NCBI GenBank assembly: GCA_030770535.1
Contig: JASVEC010000005.1
Span: 1,488,001-1,552,000 of the forward strand
Origin: Batkoa obscura
Taxonomy: Eukaryota > Entomophthoromycota > Entomophthoromycetes > Entomophthorales > Batkoaceae
Reading direction: 5' to 3'
Length of the DNA: 64,000 nucleotides
Part shown: positions 11,144 through 22,127 of the stretch, in pieces
Position numbering within the stretch: position 1 is the stretch's first letter
Layout of the letters: each line of letters opens with the position of its first letter
Position numbers and translations under genes: made by a program
The notes under the pieces: generated by a model
Told to the model about the DNA's origin: nothing
Databases searched by the model: none
What the model saw: the letters and a program-made list of their open reading frames with translations, nothing else

Positions 11144-14100
11144 TTTTATTAGGGGTGATATTAAAAGATAAAATTTGGAAATTAAAATTATTTTGCTTTG
11201 TTTATATACTTTTATTTTGATTAGAAACTTAACTCATGATAGCACTTTAACCTTCTTTGAGGCTGGTAAATGGGATAATGCGTTGCCTTTTTTAGATATT
11301 TCATTAATTTTCGAGCTCATATTGCATTTACAAAATATTTGATGGGCTCTTTTTCGAAGAAAATTAATCAGATGATTTAAGTTATAATTTAAGAAATCAA
11401 AAGCCTTCTAAATTTTCAAAGTTTACCGTAAATTTTGATAAGAATTTATAGGGCTAAAGGACAATTATTTGAGCTATTTGATTTTGAAGAAACCTACAAT
11501 ATTTAGTAGCTTCGATATCCCAGGAACAGATACAGTAAAAGGTTGTTATCATACAGGTGAAAATTCAATTTTTTAACTCAATGTTTTAAAACTTCTAATT
11601 TAAACCTAATATTCTAAGCTAAAATCCAATTTAATATTTAAGAGTTTAAGAACAACTAATTATCATCCCCTTCATTGTTAGTCACACTATTAATCATTAG
11701 GTATAAAATCTATTCAATTTGTGGAGCTTGACATATTAAATAAGTTTACTGTTCTATATAGTATACTATTTCTTTTATGTTTAATACGCTATGTTTGGTA
11801 CCTTACTTTCAATATAATGGATTTATTAATTTTATACTGTATAACGCAAAAGTTATAGAAGTCAAGTTATTTCATGAGATATCAAAAAGTTTTCACTTTT
11901 TAAGCAGACTAAAAGTTCAAAAATTCTTAAGCATATTCTTAAATATAAAAACACACCTATATTATAAGTATTATTTATAACCATTATTCTATTACTATCT
12001 AATTTATCTTTTATGGTAACCGAGGATTCTGCTAAAGTTTATAACTTATAATACAAGATATAGGCACTGTTATAATATACTGTACTAATTGTTGCTGAAA
12101 CAAATTTATAAGTTTGTCACAGCTCTAGTTTTAATTTTTGAAATTTTATTATCTAATTTATACATTAGATGACTCAATTTTTGTGTAACTTATAGTTATT
12201 CCTTAGCCTTAAATTTCAAAATTAATATAATAGCTGATTTTTTAACTAAGTTATATTTTAATTTATTTTCATACTGAAATAACAAATTTAACTTTTCTTA
12301 TATTATTAGCCATTTAAGTATAAATAGCTATTAATTCTATGCTATAAAAAAATATACTTTTTAAAATTTTCAATTCGAATAAAGAGTTAGTGTGTTTTTA
12401 TTAAGGATTTAATCAAGTATTGTAAAATCCAGTATGTTTAAAAAATGAACAAAACATTGAAAGGAAGGGGGACTCACAATTAGATTTATACAATATTATT
12501 TCAATAATTTACATAAATTCAATTAGAAATTTGTTTGAAAAAAAGTACCAAACAAATGCTTCTGATAGCCTTTAAATTATATTGTTTAAAATTGATCATT
12601 AAAAATTGCTCCTTTCTGTCCACCAAAGAGAGTCCAATTTGGAAAAAAAATTACATTTCTGTTAAAAGCTGATATAACAAAAGACTTTTAAAGAAGTCGT
12701 AGCTTATGTTGAGTTCTTTTCGATGGTACCAGTATGAAGTCTCTACTATATATGAGAATATTTTTTTGGTTTCATTATTTTTTCTATTTTTAAGCGCTAT
12801 TTGAGTGGAAAGATTGTTAGTAAAATTCTTGAACAAAAAAATACATCCCCATATATTCAATAAGTTACAAGCGTTCAGGGTTTAGCTAAATTTATGCATT
12901 TTTTTATATCCTCAGACTACTTAACAAATATTTACCAATCTAGCTATAAACTTCCTAAACTATATAAAGGTTTAATATGATATTACCTACAAGTTTCTTT
13001 TAGGCTTCCTCATAATTAGCAAAGTATTTTATGGCTTAATTAATAAAATAATAGAGGAATTTAGAGTTTTATTTAAAATCTTTAAGAAAGCTTTATATAG
13101 ATATTATAATTTATTAAAAAACTAACCAAATACACTTATTTGTGTTACATTAGTATAGGATTAATATTAGTAGAAAAAAACCCTTATTAAATTTAGTCAC
13201 TATTAATAAAATATTATACTTATATCAATTTTATTTTGCTTTATCAACTTGATAATGTCTCCAAAACTAACAGTAGAACATTGATAAAAACGAATACTAT
13301 TATTTTGTAAATTCTAAAAGCAGTATGGATTTCCTTCAAATTAAACAGAATTCACTTATAGAAATCATACCTTAATTCCTTTAAATCGCTTTTTTACCCG
13401 AAAGAATATTTTGTTTTTAATTACTTTGAAATTCTATAAAATAAAATCAAAAGTATATTTTTTTACTTATTTTTTAGTTTAAACTGAGCACTTTTTAACC
13501 GAAATAATAAAATTTCAATATATATGTCCAGATTTTTTTAATCTATTTTTTGAATAAAATACTATATTTGAGTTTTTATTCTTTTCAATTATATTTTGAG
13601 CTTGAAACCTAAAAATTCATTAAATTTTCTAAAATAAGCAAATTTAGCTAGGATTTTTTTGTTGAAATTCATCCAAATCTCAACCAGACTCTCTTTTCAG
13701 GATAGAGAGAGTATGATATTTGAAAAATTGTGATTTGGTCGGTTTTAACAAAATATAAATACTTTTACGAAGCTTTTTCTCATTTATTATTGTATAGTAT
13801 AAAGCATTAATTTAGTAGCACCAGATTTGACATAAAATTTATACTGATGTATTAGTTTATTTAAACTATTTTGTCAAACTAAAAAAACTTCTTTTCTTTA
13901 GCAATTCTGACCCAATTAATAGTTGGATTTTCAATCAAAGTCTCTGTATTATGAAAATGATGACTGCTTTCTCTTATTAAAAACTCTAAAGAGATAAGTC
14001 TCCATTTTTATCTGAGAAGTGAGAATATACTTGTTTAAAGGTCAAACTAAGCCTCGTTTGAATTGAAAATGGTTTAAGTGATTATCTATAATCTTCAAGT

Positions 14101-14283
14101 GTATTTGTTACTTCATTTAATTCTATGAATCAAATAACATTAACATCATTGGTTGAACTTGCTGTAGGTCTACATGAATTTTTTATTTTAGTTCCACAAA
14201 TTGTATAGCTTTTGACATTGCCTAATTCTTGTAATCCATTGACATATAAATCACAAGTGGGATAACATAAAGAATTAGATATA
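11144..14283. other. Gene-poor spacer of 3.1 kb with one MITE
   Basis: Upstream of the carboxypeptidase. Contains one MITE (12753-12851); the other short open frames lack conserved features and codon structure. No RNA gene seen. Confidence 0.55.
12753..12851 (+). mobile_element. MITE copy 6
   Basis: Left end TGAGAATATTTTTTT, core AGCGCTATTTGAGTGG, right end ACATCCCCA, flanked by TA on both sides. Confidence 0.85.
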
Positions 14284-14384
14284 TGGGGATGTATTTTTGT
14301 ATTTAACAATTTTATTAACAATTTTTTCACTTAAATAGTGCTTAAAAAATGGAAAAAATAATGAAACCAAAAAAAATATCTCCA
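14284..14384 (-). mobile_element. MITE copy 7, first of an abutting trio
   Basis: Reverse copy from TGGGGATGTA to ATCTCCA. Its right TA (14385-14386) is also the left TA of the next MITE. Confidence 0.85.
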
Positions 14385-14386
14385 TA

Positions 14387-14485
14387 TGAGGGTGTTTTTT
14401 TTGGCTTCATTATTTTTTCCATTTTTTAAGCGCTATTTGAGTGGAAAGATTGTTGATAAAAGTTAGACAAAAAAACGCATCCCCA
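14387..14485 (+). mobile_element. MITE copy 8, second of an abutting trio
   Basis: Forward copy from TGAGGGTGTTTTTTTT to GCATCCCCA. Its right TA (14486-14487) is the left TA of the 2.88-kb transposon. Its first 40 bases align without gaps to that transposon's end, sharing TG-GGGTGT, TTGG and TTCATT. Confidence 0.87.
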
Positions 14486-14870
14486 TATGGGGGTGTCCGA
14501 ATTGGTTTCATTTTTTTATCCAATTTTTAAATATTTATATTTTAAAAACTTTGCTTAAAATTCTATAAAAATAAATTCTTTATTAAAAGCCAAAAGTACC
14601 CGACACAGTTTTAAATTATTTTGTTATAATTTATATTGTCAATTAGCGGAATTTTTATTAAATTTAATATAAATTCCTGGATTAGTAAAGATTTTACTAA
14701 TATAGCCTGTATAGTGATATTAGTCAAAGTTGTAATATGTAAATAAATATATGCTTTTATATAGCTTTATTAAGAAATATTTATTATTAATTGTTTTATA
14801 TTCAACACTACAGATTTGCTATCAAATGAATAAATTATTTTAATGTTATAATTACATTATTAATATATCG

Positions 14871-15010
14871 CTAAGTTAATAAATAGCTGCATGGGAGGGA
14901 GTGGTTAGCCCCAAAACTATAATTAACCATCCCTATGTAATACAAGCAGTGTATTAATAGTTTTTACTTATTATTACAACTACTTGCTCTTTGACTATTT
15001 ATTAACTTAG
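14871..15010. mobile_element. Small palindromic element inside transposon copy 1
   Basis: 140 bp with perfect 16-bp inverted ends, CTAAGTTAATAAATAG and its complement. It lies between the transposase stop and the left end of the transposon; the same insert sits at the same place in copy 2 (23845-23984). Either an old nested MITE or a structural part of the transposon. Confidence 0.65.
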
Positions 15011-15021
15011 CTATCAATAAT

Positions 15022-16727
15022 CTAAGTAATATCAACATTTAATAATTGATTTCTATCATCTAATAAGCTACTTACTTGCTTACTAAATATTGAAACTTTT
15101 AAATTCTCAGTTATTTTTGTAAGATAAGCTGGGGTTGACCTTTTAATTTTTCTATCCTCTATAGACTCTATAACTTTAATTGAAATTATATCGCTTTTTT
15201 TTGATCTATCAGATACTGGATAACAGTATAGTTTTTTACCACGTTTAATAAAATGTAAATACTTTTTAATACCTTTTATTTTTATTATTTTTTTTGTATC
15301 TTTGTTTCTTTCATACTTTTTAAAAATTATATTTGTTTTCCCATTATTGACAGTTGAGTTATTAAATCTATTATTTTCACAAACAAAAATCTCAAATTTT
15401 GAAATTAATTGATCAATATCTTCTATTTTACCTAATGCTTCAAAACTATTTTTCCACTATAAAAGATTTCCAAAATGTCCGTCAACTATACTTTTTCCAT
15501 GATGCTCAGCAAAAAAATTAAGATCAATATTTAAACTACTATTTATTTTATGACTTTCTTCAAATACATAATGTAAAAACTCTTGAGATTTAAAATGATA
15601 TCCTGTATCTGCCCATATATTAATTTTTGTAAACTTTTTAAACAAAGGCTCTTTAGATATTAAATCAATCAAACAATCTCCTGCATATGCTGAATCATGA
15701 TTTAATATTTCAGATAAATAATCAAAATAAACTTTGCCTATTGTTTTATCGTTTTTTAAATACAAAACGCCAAACCCTAATACTGATATAGCTTGTTTGT
15801 TATAATGATCTAAGTTTATTGGATCTGGTCTCGTTCCTATTTCCATATTTTGTTTAAAGTCTAAAATTATTATACAACTTCTATTATTTAATTTTTCAAT
15901 AGTTTCATTAAGTATGTTTTTTTGAGTATCAACACAAAATTCATGTAATTTATATAACCTTTTTTCTTTATTAAAAGATTCCTGTATCTCTGCTTTATTT
16001 TCTGTCGCTGTATTTATTTTATTTTCAAATAACTTTTTTCTAACTGTATACTGGGCACATATATTACATAAATCTGTTTTTCTTGCTGGATTTTTAAAAT
16101 TATTTGGTATATATTTGAAAAATGTTGACCTAGCTACTGCTTTATCTTTTAAATCATTAAAATACTTACTGTATATCATTCTTCTACTTTTATTTAACAT
16201 ATATATATTATCTAGCGAATATTTATTATCATTATTTTTTTATTGAATCTTGATGAAATAGTTGAATTATCAAATAAATATTGTATAATAATCTCGATTT
16301 GCTCATCTTTAATTTTTTTTGTATTTTTGATAGTAGGTCGTAATGTTGGTATTTTATTATTATTAATTATTTTTGAATAATCATATTGATTTTTACTTAT
16401 ATTAAATCCAAAACTTTTACATTCATCAAAAGAATATACTGAAGCTATAGTCGATAATAATGCTACTTGTTGGTTTTTATTTCCTGTTTCCCTTAAAACA
16501 CTAATTTTATACATTGCTTGATTAAGTTTGTTATTATTAATAGTAAAATTTAATAATATTTCTTTTCTTTTTTTTGTTTTATTATAAAATTCCATAAACT
16601 TTGGGCAATTGTGAATAGTTGCTAAAATTGATGTAAATGAATTACAATGTTTATATAATGTGCTTCTCCCTACCGTATTAAAGTTTTTAGAAATTCCATT
16701 TCGAAGTTTAGTTATAAAAGCTTGCAT
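15022..16727 (-). pseudogene. DDE-type transposase of copy 1, split by a frame change and a UAG
   Basis: First frame 16727-16212 (171 residues, start MQAFITKLRNGISKNF); second frame 16200-15457 (247 residues); third stretch 15456-15022 after a TAG. The first two connect by a -1 step at a run of seven A: the -1 reading NKKNNDNKYSLDNIYMLNKS is continuous into the second frame. The third stretch follows in frame after FGNLL-TAG-WKNSFEAL and ends LLNVDIT. Candidate catalytic residues are D in ILDFKQNMEIG, D in IWADTGYHF, and E or D in FAEHHGKSIVDGHFG. Both interruptions are identical in copy 2, so they are either recoding signals or defects of a shared parent. No host domain is seen. Confidence 0.75.
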
Positions 16728-16818
16728 TTTGTTTTTATTTTAACAAAAAACAAAGTCAAATAACTATATAATTATATATTATATAGCTATTGAATATTTA
16801 ATAAAAAATACAAAACAC

Positions 16819-17178
16819 TGTGAAATATCGTTTCATCATCTCTGTGATTGATTATCGCATAATAATCACTTAACTTGTTTACAAAACTAGTTGAGTATAA
16901 AATAGATTCTTCAACATAATAGCTCAAGGCTTTTTAATTAAATTGTTCCCTAATATTTTACTTTTAATAAAGCCACTAAATCTTTCTGATAATATCTTAT
17001 GTAGATTTTATAGTAATATCCTGTATTCTATTTATTTTACATAGCTCGTAGCTTATTGCGTATTACTCCTATTGATTTAAGTCTATCTTAGCTACATAAA
17101 CTAAGGCCTTTTGACTTACGGCCAGTTAACTAAGCTAGAGCTGCTTTCAACTCCAATTGCTGAGTACTAACTTTCACA
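16819..17178 (-). mobile_element. TGTGAAA element nested in transposon copy 1 (360 bp)
   Basis: Ends TGTGAAA and TTTCACA. Flanks agree with a 4-bp duplication (AACA on this strand, TGTT on the other) if one C is assigned to the element. Related to the free copy at 26328-26788 and present at the same place in copy 2, so it was already in the common ancestor. Confidence 0.75.
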
Positions 17179-17454
17179 AACATATAATCAAAAAAATAAA
17201 ATAAAATAAAATAAAATAAATAAAATAAGTCTTTAAGTTAAATTTTTATATTTAATTTTAAGCTTTTTAAATTTAGCTAATCATACATTAAAGACTTACA
17301 AATTTAAAAACTTAAAATTTGGATTAATTTCTAGTTAAATTCTGAAACCAATTCGGACACCCCCATATTGCCAATAAAATTTAACAACTTTCAAAAACGT
17401 TTCTTTCATCTTATTTATTTATTTTGAATTTATTTTTCAATATACTCAAAAATA

Positions 17455-18112
17455 TAAGATTTTAAAATATTTGGAACATTAAAATGCTTACTTTGTATTC
17501 TTTATCCTTTATAATAGCTTATTTTAAAATTTCATAGTTTATTAAAAAAAGTTATTTTATTACGTTAATTAATTATTTGAATTATTTTAATAATAATTAT
17601 AAAAAGTTACTATTAAAAGATTAACGATTCTGACCTTAATTATTTATAAAAATAAGACATCTGTGCCTTTGATTCAAAGAGATTTTGGTTTTTTTCTATA
17701 TCAAAATAAATATACTATAAAAGTATATTATAAAAGTATATTATAAAAGTATGCCATAAAATACACCTGAAAACTAAGAATCATATAATCTCAACCTTCA
17801 TCTATACTGCTTTTCTACCTTACTCATATTTCCGTTTATATTTATTTCTTACCTCCATAAACAAACACTTACAATTAATGCTCTAACATCTCATTTTAAG
17901 CCAGTTTTACATGATAAATGTAAGTTTTGTAGAGTATAAAAGCATACATTGTAAAGTTTTTTATGTTATATAGTGTTAGACATCAGTATCTAGCTCTATA
18001 GTTTTTTATAAATCGAATGATTGTTTTTACCTCATTATTAAATTTTTTAAATAAATTTGAATAAAATTAAATTTAAACCAGATATCGGATTTTTGAATAA
18101 AATATTAAATTG
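17455..18112. repeat. Upstream block of the tyrosinase duplication, copy A
   Basis: 658 bp nearly identical to 26272-27391 once the 461-bp TGTGAAA insertion there is removed. It preserves the empty site TATCCTTTATAATAG near 17505-17515. No gene inside; it contains three AAAGTATATTATA units near 17718-17755. Confidence 0.9.
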
Positions 18113-18961
18113 GGGCTAATACAAAGATGCGGCTATAATCATTTTAAGATCCTCAACTACTGTGTTTTTTTGGCTATAGTCTCTTCCCATGTATTATCTC
18201 CATCAAACCTACCACATGTTTTATATAATTCTAATCAAAAATTTTCAATTAATGATTATTAATTTTCATGAACCTTATTAGTTGAAACAAACCTGAACTT
18301 TTCTATCAGTGCAGTTTCTATTAAAATTAATTTGGTTCTTTTTGTTTGGAGCCTTGACCAAAATAGGAGGGCTATAACCAGAAAAATATGGTAATTTAAT
18401 TAAAAAAATAGGAGTAAAAGCGTATAGATTTATAATGAAATTTTGGCTTTATTTGCTATAATCATTTGTGTTCAATCTATTATATACAATAAATAGATAA
18501 CAGTAGCAATAAAGAGAAGCAATAAAGATTTATTACAAAAATAGAATTAATTTAATTTAATCTATAAATATAAGTATAAATATAAATAAAACATCTAATA
18601 TATTTAAATGAAAAAATAATATGAAGCTACTATTAAAAGCTCATTTTTTATTTTAATTAAAGAATAAATGTGAACCATTACTTTAAACAGTTAAGTTGAT
18701 AATTGAATTAGGTGTTCATAAACTAGTAAAATAATTTATGTTCTTAATTTAATAATAAATTTAAAAAAAAGTAAATTAATAGCGCTATTAACTAAAGAAT
18801 ATATATTAAGGGTATAACTTTGGCTTTACAAAGGAGAGGATAGCTGTTATCTTCTAAAAATAGTTATTATATATTATAGCTCAAAATATAACTATATAAA
18901 TAAAAACTATTTTACTACTTATAAATAAAATTTAATTTTTACTTAATTTACTATTTGTATA
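18113..18961. other. Diverged promoter region of tyrosinase A
   Basis: 849 bp that aligns only in patches with the 609-bp equivalent upstream of tyrosinase B, although the sequence on both sides is near-identical. The patches include the upstream box at 18828-18843. Confidence 0.65.
18828..18843 (+). promoter_or_regulatory. Tyrosinase upstream box, gene A
   Basis: ACAAAGGAGAGGATAG, ending 118 bases before the ATG at 18962. Same 16-mer as upstream of the other two tyrosinase genes. Confidence 0.65.
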
Positions 18962-20182
18962 ATGTTAAAACTAATCTTTTTGATTTGTATATTATTGATT
19001 AGTATAGTTGAATCTCAGCAATGTCGACAATTAGTACGTCGACCTGAAATTCGAGAATTAAATAAATCCCAATTAAATAGATTTGTACGTGCATTAACTA
19101 CTTTAAGGAATTACAGAGGCCAAGATTTATACGCACAAAGTTCAGCTATCCATGTAAATAATGCTGAATACGCTCATGGAGTACCCGCTTTTCTACCATG
19201 GCATCGAGTTTATTTACGTAACTTGGAGCTCAATTTACAAAAAATCGACTCTAGCGTTGTATTACCCTATTGGGATTGGTCCATTGATGCTCAGAATCCA
19301 GAACAATCAGTTATCTTTCAGATTTTTGGTAGCAATGGTAAAGGTAGGGATAAATGTGTTACTGATGGTCCATTTGCAAATTCCGTTATGCGTATTCCAA
19401 ATCGACATTGTTTGAGAAGGGATTTTGATGATGGTAATAAAATTTCATCACTTATTTCTACTGAAGCACTTGAGTTGATATTAAGCAGAAGTAAGACATT
19501 TGATCAATTTCGCCAACAAATTGAAGGTAATCCACATGGGGCTGTTCATATGAATATTGGCGGTGATAGGGGAGATTTTAGTACCATGTATTCTCCTAAT
19601 GATCCTATTTTTTATTTACATCATGTTTTTATTGATTTATTGTGGTTTGAATGGCAAGAACGTAATCCAAGATTAGCTAGTACATATAATGGAAGAGCCA
19701 ATGGTAGAAATGTTAATCCAAATGATCGATTGATCCCATATAATACAAGAGTATCGCAAGCACTTAATACAAGGGCAAATGGTTATTGTTATTATTATAG
19801 TCGATTTTCGTCTAAGAAAAGACAAACGATTAATGTTATTGCTGATGAAGTTAATAAGAATAATAATCTCAATAAAGGAAATAGTAGGATTATGAATGTA
19901 GATGAAATCGATAATAGTAAAAGTATTTTAAGTGGTCAAGTCGTAACTAATAATGATTATAATACTACTGCGTTAAGAAATAAGATTCAAAGTGCTTTAA
20001 GTTCTCGAATGACTTTGTTTGGTGTTAACCCTACTAATCATACAGAAAGTAAAAAGATTGCTTTAGTCAAACCATTGTCAGATAAGTTTATTAAAATGAA
20101 TCATTTGGATGTTAATTTTATACGTCAACAAGAAAAAGATATTGGACAAGTTATTAATATTTTAAATTTAGTTGAAAATTAG
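18962..20182 (+). CDS. Secreted tyrosinase A of the tandem pair
   Basis: Intronless, 406 residues, the same length and layout as the gene at 1029. Signal peptide 1-18. Copper A: H64 and H72 to H81 in HGVPAFLPWHR. Copper B: H192 and H196 in PHGAVHMN, then DPIFYLHHVFID. The core ends at YCYYY and is followed by a roughly 130-residue tail ending FIRQQEKDIGQVIN. It differs from gene B (28001) by clustered changes in the signal peptide, at residues about 111-120 and at about 185-191; after that the two are identical to the stop and for about 630 bp beyond. It probably oxidises phenols to quinones outside the cell. Confidence 0.94.
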   Translation: MLKLIFLICILLISIVESQQCRQLVRRPEIRELNKSQLNRFVRALTTLRNYRGQDLYAQSSAIHVNNAEYAHGVPAFLPWHRVYLRNLELNLQKIDSSVVLPYWDWSIDAQNPEQSVIFQIFGSNGKGRDKCVTDGPFANSVMRIPNRHCLRRDFDDGNKISSLISTEALELILSRSKTFDQFRQQIEGNPHGAVHMNIGGDRGDFSTMYSPNDPIFYLHHVFIDLLWFEWQERNPRLASTYNGRANGRNVNPNDRLIPYNTRVSQALNTRANGYCYYYSRFSSKKRQTINVIADEVNKNNNLNKGNSRIMNVDEIDNSKSILSGQVVTNNDYNTTALRNKIQSALSSRMTLFGVNPTNHTESKKIALVKPLSDKFIKMNHLDVNFIRQQEKDIGQVINILNLVEN

Positions 20183-20810
20183 TATTTAATTAACAATCTA
20201 ATAAAAGTGTTTGTTGAATTTAGATCTCAATTTTTTACTTTGTTTATTTCAAATTCTTTTTTAAAATATAAATCACAACATTATTTATCATTAATCAAAG
20301 AATACTATTTTTGACAGAAAGTTATACTTTATTATATGAAGATTTTGTTCTAGTGTTTTGTCTTCGATTCATTTTTGTTAAGTAAAATGCGATAAATGAA
20401 AGAACTTTATTGAATAGATTTATTACAACGTTTAATCTTATATTCAATTAATTATAGAATTGACAACGATAAAAGAGATAAAAGAGGCATTAGTATTAGT
20501 TAGATTATTCACCATATCGGAATTACTTTAATACATGAGACATTAGGCACCAAGCAACTAATATAATAGTCAGTAAACCATTCTAAATAAGTTTATGAAT
20601 TTATTCATGCTGTAGCAAACACTACAATCGTGTAGTAAAGAATGAAAATGACAAATTTAAGTTTCATGGTCAACTTACGACTTGATTGAAGGGTTATGTC
20701 TATGCAAAACCATCAAAGTAAATTCGGTATTCAATTATCTATGTAATTATATATCTAATAAGAAAGAGTGCTATTGAACTAAACATGATCTATAACTAAT
20801 ATAATAGATC
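19530..20810. repeat. Identical 3' block of the tyrosinase duplication, copy A
   Basis: From codon about 190 to about 630 bp past the stop I find no difference from 28569-29849. Identity then fades over some 30 bp. Both non-coding and coding sequence are preserved, which implies recent duplication or gene conversion. Confidence 0.85.
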
Positions 20811-20836
20811 TCAATTTGACTACCCTAAGGTTAATA

Positions 20837-21203
20837 TAGGGATGGCTGAATTGATTTCATTTTTTTATCTAATTTTTCAAAATTTTGTATTAAAACTTTA
20901 CTTAAAATTTTATAAAAACAAATTCTTTAAAAAGCAAAAGTACCCAACACAGTTTTAAATTATTTTACTGTAATACATGTTGTAAGTTAGCAGTCTCTAC
21001 TAAATTTAATATAAATTCCTGGATTAGCAAGGACTTTACTAATATAGCCTGTATAGTGATATTAACCAAAGTTGTAATATATAAATAAATAAAGATTTCC
21101 ATAAAGATTTATTAAAAAATATTTATTATTAACTGCTTTATAGCTAATATTGCATATTTGCTATTAAATAAATAATTGTAATGTTACAATCATATTATTG
21201 ATA
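20837..21203 (+). mobile_element. Truncated left end of a third TIR transposon
   Basis: Starts TAGGGATGGCTGAATTG, a decayed version of the transposon end, and matches the first 380 bp of copy 1 (14488-14870) with many substitutions. It stops where MITE copy 9 begins. Older than copies 1 and 2. Confidence 0.8.
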
Positions 21204-21300
21204 CGAGGATGTTTTTTTGGTTTCATTATTTTTTCCATTTTTTAACCACTATTTGAGCGGAAAGATTGTTAGTAAAATTGTTAAACAAAAAAATACATCT
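21204..21300 (+). mobile_element. MITE copy 9
   Basis: Left end CGAGGATGTTTTTTT after TA, core ACCACTATTTGAGCGG, right end ACATCT. It joins directly to a TGTGAAA-family element. Confidence 0.8.
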
Positions 21301-21523
21301 ATGAAAGCTGGTACTCAGTGGTAGGAGTTAAAACAGTTCTTGCTTGATTAACTTGCCTTGAGTCGAACGGTCTTAGTTTATATAACTAAGATAGATTTAA
21401 ATGAATAGGAATAATACGTAACAAGTTACGAACTATGTAAAACAAATAGAATAGACAGTACTACCGTAAAACCTACGTAAGATGTTGTCAGAAAGACTTA
21501 GTGGCTTTATTAATAGTACGATA
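21301..21523 (+). mobile_element. First part of a TGTGAAA element split by transposon copy 2
   Basis: Matches the left half of the free element at 26328 up to AGTACGATA, where transposon copy 2 begins. The rest resumes at 24367 with TATCAGGGAGTAATTC. Confidence 0.8.
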
Positions 21524-21678
21524 TGGGGGTGTCCGAATTGGTTTCAGAATTTAACTAGAAATTAATCCAAATTTTAAATTTTTAAATTTGTAAGTCTTTA
21601 TATGATTAGCTAAAATTAAATTAAAAAATTTAACTTAAAAGACTTATTTTATTTGTTTTATTTTTTTAATTATATGTT

Positions 21679-22036
21679 TGTGAAAATTAGTACTCAGTGA
21701 TTAGAGTCAAAGGCAGTCCTAGCCTAGTTAACTGGCCGTAAGTCAAAAGGCCTTAGTTTATGTAGCTAAGATAGACTTAAGTCAATAGGAATAGTACGTA
21801 ATAAGCTACAAACTATATAAAATAAATAGAATAGAAGATACTACTGTAAAATCTATGTAAAATACTATAAGACTTACTGGTTTTATTAAAAGTACAATAT
21901 TAGGGAGTAATTCAATTAAAAAAGCCTCGAACTATTATGTTGAAGAATCTCTTTTATACTCCAACTAGTTTTGTAAACAAGTTAAGTGATTATTATGCGA
22001 TAATCAATCATAGAGCTGATGAAACGATATTTCACA
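21679..22036 (+). mobile_element. TGTGAAA element nested in transposon copy 2 (358 bp)
   Basis: Ends TGTGAAA and TTTCACA, with TGTT before it and, after one G, TGTT behind it. Counterpart of 16819-17178 in copy 1. Confidence 0.75.
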
Positions 22037-22127
22037 GTGTTTTGTATTTTTTATTAAATGTTCAATAAATATATAATATATAAATATATAATTATTTGGC
22101 TTTATTCTTTATTAAAATAAAAACAAA

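Larger units (their letters stand above)
14488..17365 (-). mobile_element. TIR DNA transposon, copy 1 (2,878 bp)
   Basis: Bounded by inverted repeats TGGGGGTGTCCGAATTGG..., about 23 bp, followed inwards by TTTCA. TA lies on both sides. It encodes one split transposase on the minus strand (15022-16727) and carries two smaller elements at conserved places (14871-15010 and 16819-17178). It is very similar to copy 2 at 21524-24366. The two-base TA target duplication is supported by an empty site for copy 2. Superfamily not assigned: TA targeting recalls Tc1/mariner-like elements, but the HGK-x3-DG motif of the transposase recalls other DDE groups. Confidence 0.9.
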
